DNA of 64,000 nt, taken from positions 6,739,001 through 6,803,000 of the forward strand of contig NZ_CP125380.1 of NCBI RefSeq assembly GCF_034009455.1, read 5' to 3'. This document shows, piece after piece, positions 58,410 through 64,000 of this stretch. Origin of the DNA: Pseudomonas sp. P5_109 (GTDB taxonomy: Bacteria > Pseudomonadota > Gammaproteobacteria > Pseudomonadales > Pseudomonadaceae). The position numbers were made by a program, and so were the translations under genes. Numbering within the stretch: position 1 is the stretch's first letter; each line of letters opens with the position of its first letter. The notes under the pieces were generated by a model, which was given only the letters and a program-made list of their open reading frames with translations, had not been told where the DNA came from and searched no databases.

Positions 58410-59717
58410 ATGATTGCCCGTGCTCAACAGCCTGCTGCGAACCACCCCGCTTCCTATTACGCCGCCAGCAGCCTGCCGCAGCCCGAGCACCCCGCGCTCG
58501 CGGGCGAAGTGCTGGCCGATGTCTGTGTGGTGGGTGGCGGTTTTTCGGGGTTGAACACGGCGCTTGAGCTGGCCGAGCGCGGCCTCAGCGTGGTGTTGCT
58601 TGAAGCCAACAAAATCGGCTGGGGTGCCAGTGGACGCAATGGCGGGCAGCTGATTCGCGGCGTTGGCCACGGCCTCGATCAATTTGCCAACATCATCGGC
58701 GTCGAAGGCGTACGGCAGATGAAGCTCATGGGCCTGGAAGCCGTGGAGATCGTCCGGCAACGGGTCGAGCGCTTCCAGATTCCCTGCGACCTGACCTGGG
58801 GTTACTGCGATCTCGCCAACAAGCCCCGTGACCTTGAAGGTTTCGCCGAAGACGCCGATGAGCTGCGCAGCCTCGGTTACCGCTACGAGACACGCTTGCT
58901 GCAAGCCAACGAGATGCACACCGTGGTCGGCTCCACGCGTTACGTCGGCGGCCTGATCGACATGGGCTCGGGGCACCTGCACCCACTGAACCTGGCCCTG
59001 GGCGAAGCGGCCGCGGCACAACGACTGGGTGTTCGGTTGTTCGAGCAATCAGCCGCGACCCGCATCGATTATGGCCCCGAGGTCAAGGTCCATACCGCCG
59101 GGGGCTCGGTGCGCGCCAAAACTTTGGTGCTGGGCTGCAATGCCTACCTCAACAACCTCAACCCGCAACTCAGCGGCAAAGTCCTGCCTGCCGGCAGCTA
59201 CATCATTGCCACCGAGCCACTGAGCGAAGAACTGGCCCACGCCCTGCTGCCACAAAATATGGCGGTCTGTGACCAGCGGGTGGCGCTGGACTATTACCGA
59301 CTCTCGGCGGACCGGCGCCTGCTGTTTGGCGGCGCCTGCCATTATTCGGGTCGCGACCCGAAAGACATCGCCGCGTATATGCGTCCGAAAATGCTGGAGG
59401 TCTTCCCGCAGCTGTCCGGGGTGAAGATCGAGTATCAATGGGGTGGCATGATCGGTATCGGCGCCAACCGCCTGCCGCAGATCGGACGACTCCACGACCA
59501 GCCGAACGTGTATTACGCCCAGGCCTATTCCGGTCATGGCGTGAATGCTACGCACCTGGCCGGCAAGCTGCTGGCCGAAGCCATCAGCGGTCAGCACAGT
59601 GGTGGTTTTGATTTGTTCGCAAAGGTGCCGCACATCACCTTCCCCGGCGGCAAGCATTTGCGCTCGCCGTTGCTGGCGTTGGGGATGTTGTGGCATCGGC
59701 TTAAAAAGTTGGTCTGA
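58410..59717 (+). CDS. FAD-dependent oxidase, gamma-glutamylputrescine oxidase type (PauB-like)
   Basis: 435-residue DAO-superfamily flavoenzyme: FAD site VCVVGGGFSGLNTALELAE and the GWGASGRNGGQLIRG motif of the PuuB/PauB group. PauB enzymes oxidise gamma-glutamyl polyamines. The nearby pauR and dad genes support that role. Start MIARAQQPAANHP at 58410. The closest P. aeruginosa equivalent by position is pauB4, but that identity is inferred. Confidence 0.85.
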   Translation: MIARAQQPAANHPASYYAASSLPQPEHPALAGEVLADVCVVGGGFSGLNTALELAERGLSVVLLEANKIGWGASGRNGGQLIRGVGHGLDQFANIIGVEGVRQMKLMGLEAVEIVRQRVERFQIPCDLTWGYCDLANKPRDLEGFAEDADELRSLGYRYETRLLQANEMHTVVGSTRYVGGLIDMGSGHLHPLNLALGEAAAAQRLGVRLFEQSAATRIDYGPEVKVHTAGGSVRAKTLVLGCNAYLNNLNPQLSGKVLPAGSYIIATEPLSEELAHALLPQNMAVCDQRVALDYYRLSADRRLLFGGACHYSGRDPKDIAAYMRPKMLEVFPQLSGVKIEYQWGGMIGIGANRLPQIGRLHDQPNVYYAQAYSGHGVNATHLAGKLLAEAISGQHSGGFDLFAKVPHITFPGGKHLRSPLLALGMLWHRLKKLV

Positions 59718-59743
59718 AGGATTGGCGGTGTCAGAACTGACGC

Positions 59744-59810
59744 CTTCGCGAGCAAGCCCGCTCCCACAGAGGCACACAAATCCCCTGTGGGAGCGGGCTT
59801 GCCCGCGAAG
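59744..59810. repeat. REP pair
   Basis: Inverted units TCGCGAGCAAGCCCGCTCCC and GTGGGAGCGGGCTTGCCCGC about 25 bp apart. Confidence 0.9.
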
Positions 59811-59834
59811 AGGCCCGAAAGAACGCCAACAAAA

Positions 59835-60080
59835 TCAGGTCCGCCAGAAAGGCTTCAGTCCCTCCTCCTGCGCCTGCTCCCGCGTCAGCCCGACATCCTT
59901 GAGCTGATCGGCCGTCAGCGCCAGCAACGCCTTGCGCGTATGCAGCCGACGCCAGAACAGATCCCAGCGGCCCAGACCGGACGACGCATTGCCCATAGGC
60001 ACATTGCGTGCGGCGTCCGTTTGCCCTGCCGCCAGTTCCTGACTGTGTAACGTCAGCCGCACATCGCTCAAACCGTTCAT
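59835..60080 (-). CDS. DUF1127 family small protein
   Basis: 81 residues. The C-terminal ~45 residues (WRRLHTRKALLALTADQLKD, then VGLTREQAQEEGLKPFWR) are the DUF1127/YjiS domain, a small arginine-rich RNA-binding-like module linked in other bacteria to sRNA and phosphate or carbon regulation. Divergent from the MocR-type gene. Confidence 0.85.
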   Translation of the reverse strand: MNGLSDVRLTLHSQELAAGQTDAARNVPMGNASSGLGRWDLFWRRLHTRKALLALTADQLKDVGLTREQAQEEGLKPFWRT

Positions 60081-60259
60081 CTTGGATGCTCCTGTTTACT
60101 TGGGTAGCCAGAGGTTCCATGATGCATGGGCGTGAAAAAGCATTACAGATTCAAAGAGCCTGTATTAAATCCATACAGATTTACCGATTCCGTCACTGAA
60201 TCCCGATTTTTTGCCCGATCTGTACTGGTTAACCGAATCCCCTCTATCGAGGCTGCACC

Positions 60260-61693
60260 ATGACCCTTTACGTCAACCTCGCCGAGTTGCTCGGCACACG
60301 TATCGAACAGGGCTTCTATCGCCCCGGTGACCGGCTGCCCTCGGTTCGGGCGCTGAGCGTCGAACACGGCGTCAGCCTGAGCACGGTGCAGCAGGCCTAT
60401 CGGATGTTGGAAGACAGTGGGTTGGCCATGCCACGGCCCAAGTCCGGCTACTTTGTTCCCGCCAGCCGCGAACTGCCGGATTTGCCGGCGGTCGGTCGCC
60501 CGGCCCAACGCCCGGTGGACATCTCTCAATGGGATCAGGTGCTGGAACTGATTCGCGCCGTGCCGCGCAAAGACGTGGTGCAACTCGGGCGCGGCATGCC
60601 GGACATCACCAGCCCGACCATGAAGCCGCTGCTGCGCGACCTGGCGCGAATCAGCCGGCGGCAGGACATGCCCGGTCTGTATTACGACAACATCCACGGC
60701 AACCTCGAACTGCGCGAACAAATCGCTCGCCTGATGCTCGATTCCGGCTGCCAGTTGAGTGCCAGCGATCTGGTGGTCACCACTGGATGCCATGAAGCAC
60801 TGTCCACCAGCGTTCGCGCAATTTGCGAGCCGGGGGACATTGTGGCGGTGGACTCGCCGAGCTTCCACGGCGCCATGCAGACCCTCAAGGGCTTGGGCAT
60901 GAAAGCCCTGGAAATCCCCACCGATCCGCTGACCGGTATCAGCCTCGAAGCGCTGGAGCTGGCCCTGGAGCAATGGCCGATCAAGGTCATACAGTTGACC
61001 CCCAACTGCAACAACCCGCTGGGCTACATCATGCCGGAGTCGCGCAAACGCGCGTTGTTGACGCTTGCACAGCGGTTTGACGTGGCGATCATCGAGGACG
61101 ATGTGTATGGCGAGCTGGCCTATACCTATCCGCGCCCGCGCACGATCAAGTCCTTCGACGAGGACGGTCGCGTCCTGTTGTGCAGTTCGTTTTCCAAGAC
61201 CCTGGCGCCAGGCCTGCGTATCGGCTGGGTCGCGCCCGGCCGTTATCTGGAACGGGTGCTGCACATGAAATACATCAGCACCGGCTCCACCGCGCCACAA
61301 CCGCAGATCGCCATCGCCGAGTTCCTCAAGGGCGGGCACTTCGAACCGCATTTGCGGCGGATGCGCACGCAATACCAGCGCAATCGCGACATGATGATCG
61401 ATTGGGTAACCCGCTACTTCCCGGCCGGCACCCGTGCCAGTCGCCCGCAAGGCAGCTTCATGCTGTGGGTCGAACTGCCGGACGGCTTCGACACCCTGAA
61501 ACTGAATCGTGCGTTGCACGACCAGGGCGTACAGATTGCCGTGGGCAGCATCTTTTCCGCCTCGGGCAAATACCGTAATTGCCTGCGCATGAACTACGCT
61601 GCCAAACCAACACCGCAGATCGAAGAAGCGGTGCGCAAGGTCGGCGCGGCAGCGGTCAAACTGCTGGCGGAAACCGATCAGCTAAGCGACTGA
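60260..61693 (+). CDS. MocR-type (GntR-aminotransferase) transcriptional regulator
   Basis: 477 residues. N-terminal GntR winged helix (RPGDRLPSVRALSVEHGVSL) and a C-terminal fold-type I aminotransferase domain from about residue 90, with PLP lysine in SSFSKTLAPGLRIGW and DDVYGELAY. MocR regulators sense amino-acid or vitamin B6 compounds through the PLP domain. The divergent DUF1127 gene (180 bp away) is a possible target. It could also act as an aminotransferase; the DNA-binding domain makes a regulator more likely. Confidence 0.9.
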   Translation: MTLYVNLAELLGTRIEQGFYRPGDRLPSVRALSVEHGVSLSTVQQAYRMLEDSGLAMPRPKSGYFVPASRELPDLPAVGRPAQRPVDISQWDQVLELIRAVPRKDVVQLGRGMPDITSPTMKPLLRDLARISRRQDMPGLYYDNIHGNLELREQIARLMLDSGCQLSASDLVVTTGCHEALSTSVRAICEPGDIVAVDSPSFHGAMQTLKGLGMKALEIPTDPLTGISLEALELALEQWPIKVIQLTPNCNNPLGYIMPESRKRALLTLAQRFDVAIIEDDVYGELAYTYPRPRTIKSFDEDGRVLLCSSFSKTLAPGLRIGWVAPGRYLERVLHMKYISTGSTAPQPQIAIAEFLKGGHFEPHLRRMRTQYQRNRDMMIDWVTRYFPAGTRASRPQGSFMLWVELPDGFDTLKLNRALHDQGVQIAVGSIFSASGKYRNCLRMNYAAKPTPQIEEAVRKVGAAAVKLLAETDQLSD

Positions 61694-61753
61694 CTTTTAT
61701 TCGGGGATCAGCGTCCATATGCCTATCTGCGCCGCCAAACGGAACGATCCCAC

Positions 61754-63328
61754 GTGAGAGTCAAACAGCCCCTGCTTGCTCTTCTGCTACTCGCCGTGTT
61801 CCTGGGCGGTTGCTCCAGCCTCGACGCTCGACGTGAACCGAGCCAGGCGCTGCCGGCCTCAGATTCCGCCTTCGGCCGTTCGGTACAGGCGCAAGCCGCA
61901 CCCTACAAAGGACAATCGGGCTTTCGCCTGCTATCGGACAGCACCGAGGCCTTCACCGCCCGCGCCGAACTGATCCGTAACGCCCAAAGCAGCCTCGACT
62001 TGCAGTACTACATCGTGCACGACGGCATCAGCACACGCATGTTGATCGAGGAACTGCTCAAGGCCGCCGATCGGGGCGTGCGGGTGCGGGTTCTGCTCGA
62101 CGATACCACCAGCGATGGCCTGGACCGGGTCATCGCCACCCTCGCCGCGCACCCGCAGATCCAGATTCGCGTGTTCAACCCGCTGAACCTTGGCCGCAGC
62201 ACCGGCGTGACGCGCACCATGGGCCGGCTGTTCAATCTGTCGCAACAACATCGGCGCATGCACAACAAGCTTTGGCTGGCGGACAACAGCATGGCCATCG
62301 TCGGCGGGCGCAATCTGGGGGACGAGTATTACGATGCCGAGCCCAACATGAACTTCACTGACATCGACCTGCTCGGTGTCGGCCCGGTTGCCGAGCAACT
62401 CGGGCACAGTTTCGACCAGTACTGGAACAGTGCCCTGAGCAAGCCGATCGACGAGTTCCTGTCGAGTAAACCCACGCCCCAGGACTTGGAAGACACCCGG
62501 GTCCGACTGGAAGAGTCCCTGGCGCAAACGCGCAAACAGAATCACGCGCTCTACAAGCACCTGATGACCTTCACCACGCATCCGCGCCTGGACATCTGGC
62601 GCCGCGAGCTGATCTGGGCCTGGAACCAGGCATTGTGGGATGCGCCGAGCAAGGTATTGGCCAAGGGCGAGCCCGATCCGCAACTGCTGCTGACTACCCA
62701 ACTGGCACCTGAACTCGACGGCGTCCGCAAAGAGCTGATCATGATTTCGGCTTATTTCGTGCCCGGCCAACCGGGGCTGGTGTACCTGACCGGGCGCGCC
62801 GACGCTGGCGTCTCGGTAAGTTTGCTGACCAACTCATTGGAAGCCACGGACGTGCCGGCGGTACACGGTGGTTACGCGCCCTATCGCAGGGCGCTGCTGG
62901 AGCACGGCGTGAAGCTCTACGAACTGCGTCGCCAACCCGGCGAGGGAGGCGGCAGCGGTAGCGGGCCGCACCTGTTTTCCAGCAGCTCCTATCACGGCTC
63001 TGACTCCAGCCTGCACAGCAAGGCGATGATCTTCGACCAGCAGAAATCCTTTATTGGCTCATTCAATTTCGACCCGCGCTCGGTACTGTGGAACACCGAA
63101 GTCGGCGTGCTGGTGGACAGCCCGGAGTTGGCCGCACGGGTCCGCGAACTGGCGCTGCAGGGTATGGCGCCAGCCCTGAGCTATCAGGTGGAGCTGGAAA
63201 ACGATCAGATCGTCTGGACCACTGAAGACGACGGAAAAATGCACACCCTGACCAAGGAGCCAGGGAGTTGGTGGCGGCGCTTCAATGCCTGGCTGAGCAA
63301 CACGGTTGGGCTGGAGAAGATGTTGTAA
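61754..63328 (+). CDS. Phospholipase D family lipoprotein
   Basis: 524 residues. N-terminal lipoprotein signal with lipobox LGGCSS (lipidated Cys at about 21). Two HKD motifs: HNKLWLADNSMAIVGGRN and HSKAMIFDQQKSFIGSFN, the second with the GSFNFDPRS tail. It resembles cardiolipin-synthase/phosphatidyltransferase-like PLD proteins (ClsC/YmdC type) but is anchored as a lipoprotein. The start codon is a GTG at 61754, since no ATG fits before the signal peptide. Confidence 0.88.
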   Translation: MRVKQPLLALLLLAVFLGGCSSLDARREPSQALPASDSAFGRSVQAQAAPYKGQSGFRLLSDSTEAFTARAELIRNAQSSLDLQYYIVHDGISTRMLIEELLKAADRGVRVRVLLDDTTSDGLDRVIATLAAHPQIQIRVFNPLNLGRSTGVTRTMGRLFNLSQQHRRMHNKLWLADNSMAIVGGRNLGDEYYDAEPNMNFTDIDLLGVGPVAEQLGHSFDQYWNSALSKPIDEFLSSKPTPQDLEDTRVRLEESLAQTRKQNHALYKHLMTFTTHPRLDIWRRELIWAWNQALWDAPSKVLAKGEPDPQLLLTTQLAPELDGVRKELIMISAYFVPGQPGLVYLTGRADAGVSVSLLTNSLEATDVPAVHGGYAPYRRALLEHGVKLYELRRQPGEGGGSGSGPHLFSSSSYHGSDSSLHSKAMIFDQQKSFIGSFNFDPRSVLWNTEVGVLVDSPELAARVRELALQGMAPALSYQVELENDQIVWTTEDDGKMHTLTKEPGSWWRRFNAWLSNTVGLEKML

Positions 63329-63347
63329 TCCCGGGTCAGCAGGGCTT

Positions 63348-63481
63348 TTGTGGCGAGGGGGCTTGCCCCCGTTGCGCTGCGCAGCAGTGCCAAACCCTGC
63401 AATCGCATTTGCCTGACTTACAGGGTTGTTTGCTTTTACGACTGCTTCGCAGCCGAAAGGGGGGCAAGCCCCCTCGCCACA
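63348..63481. repeat. Inverted repeat pair, GTGGCGAGGGGGCTTGCCCCC family
   Basis: Outer arms TTGTGGCGAGGGGGCTTGCC and GGCAAGCCCCCTCGCCAC enclose a smaller CTGCTTCGCAG hairpin, between the PLD gene and the convergent MFS gene. Confidence 0.9.
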
Positions 63482-63497
63482 GACTCCGCGCTCGTCG

Positions 63498-64000
63498 CTA
63501 AGCCGGCTGAGCCGTGCCAAATGCCCCTTGCCGCGACACCACGATCAACACGCCCAAGGCCCCCACCGCCATCAGCAACGGCAACGCATGGCCGCTGATC
63601 CACTGGCTGCCGGCGCCCGCAAGCAGCGGCCCGACCAGGCAACCAATCCCCCACAGCTGTGCAATATGCGCGTTGGCGCGCACCAGTGCGTCGTCGCGAT
63701 AACGCTCGCCAATCAGGATCAGTGACAGGGTGAACAACCCGCCAGCACTGGCGCCGAACAACACCCACAGAGGCCAGATCAGAAGCGTGTCGATCAGCAT
63801 TGGAATCGCCAGGCTCGACAGCAGCAAGACAGCCGCGCAGCCCGTAAACAACGCCCGGCGTGACAAGCGATCGGCCAACGCACCAATTGGCAATTGCAGC
63901 ACCGCATCGCCAACCACCACCGTACTGACCATCGCCAGGGCGATTTCCGTGGTGAAGCCCTGGCGCAGGCAATAGACCGGCAACAGCGTCAGGATCATGG
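63498..64000 (-). CDS. MFS transporter, partial (N-terminus beyond window)
   Basis: The C-terminal ~167 residues of a major facilitator superfamily transporter, open to the window edge. Five hydrophobic segments are visible, with the loop motif GALADRLSRRALF, a variant of the MFS G-x-x-x-D-R signature. It resembles the YfkF/YcaD group of small MFS carriers. Substrate unknown. Confidence 0.85.
   Translation of the reverse strand, partial: MILTLLPVYCLRQGFTTEIALAMVSTVVVGDAVLQLPIGALADRLSRRALFTGCAAVLLLSSLAIPMLIDTLLIWPLWVLFGASAGGLFTLSLILIGERYRDDALVRANAHIAQLWGIGCLVGPLLAGAGSQWISGHALPLLMAVGALGVLIVVSRQGAFGTAQPA

Overview
The window reads as an ordinary stretch of chromosome from a bacterium of the Pseudomonas fluorescens group. 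Protein families and gene order (hemB-ppk, algP-fkbP-algQ-dsbH-hemYXDC-algR-argH, cyaA, rnk-cyaY-lptM-lysA-dapF-xerC, sutA, glnK-amtB, rep, xpt, pauR-dadX-ridA-dadA-dadR) match what is known for P. aeruginosa and relatives. At least sixteen short palindromic repeats of the REP type typical of fluorescent pseudomonads sit between genes. GC content is high except at about 38.84-40.27 kb. No rRNA, tRNA, insertion sequence or CRISPR array was seen.

Layout. 1-3.1 kb: ppk (cut by the window edge) and hemB. 3.3-12.6 kb: membrane and housekeeping genes (DedA, sterol-desaturase-like hydroxylase, elbB, YaiI, a cytochrome c-FTR1 iron permease, LysE exporter, an MscS-like channel coupled to a YheS-type ABC-F protein). 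12.5-21.1 kb: the alg/hem cluster: histone-like AlgP, a periplasmic FKBP, AlgQ, DsbB/DsbH, the hemC-hemD-hemX-hemY operon and response regulator AlgR. The sensor kinase gene algZ, expected before algR, is reduced to a short 3' remnant that still overlaps the algR start. 21.6-33.8 kb: argH, a GST, small proteins, cyaA, rnk, cyaY, the lptM-lysA-dapF-DUF484-xerC-yigB operon. 34-37.4 kb: sutA, YjbQ, glnK-amtB, ubiK.

37.4-40.5 kb is the one clear accessory island, inserted between ubiK and yifB. It holds a Bro-N (phage antirepressor-like) gene preceded by a structured RNA closely resembling the C4 antisense RNA that controls the antirepressor of phage P1, with complementary target sites just upstream of a short overlapping reading frame. 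A decayed second copy of the whole ~280-bp leader follows the Bro-N gene as a direct repeat, next to a remnant of a HigA-type antitoxin. Then come two AT-rich genes: a secreted protein of unknown function and a 260-residue protein of unknown function. This is the most interesting part of the window.

40.5-64 kb returns to core genes: yifB, a periplasmic aldose-epimerase-like protein with a perfect LacI/Cra-type operator upstream, a LysR regulator and MATE exporter, a GGDEF/EAL protein, rep, xpt, an acetyl-CoA hydrolase family enzyme, cytochrome c5, the D-alanine/polyamine cluster (PauR, DadX, RidA, DadA, DadR, PauB-like oxidase), a DUF1127 protein, a MocR/PdxR-type regulator, a phospholipase D lipoprotein and the 3' part of an MFS transporter.
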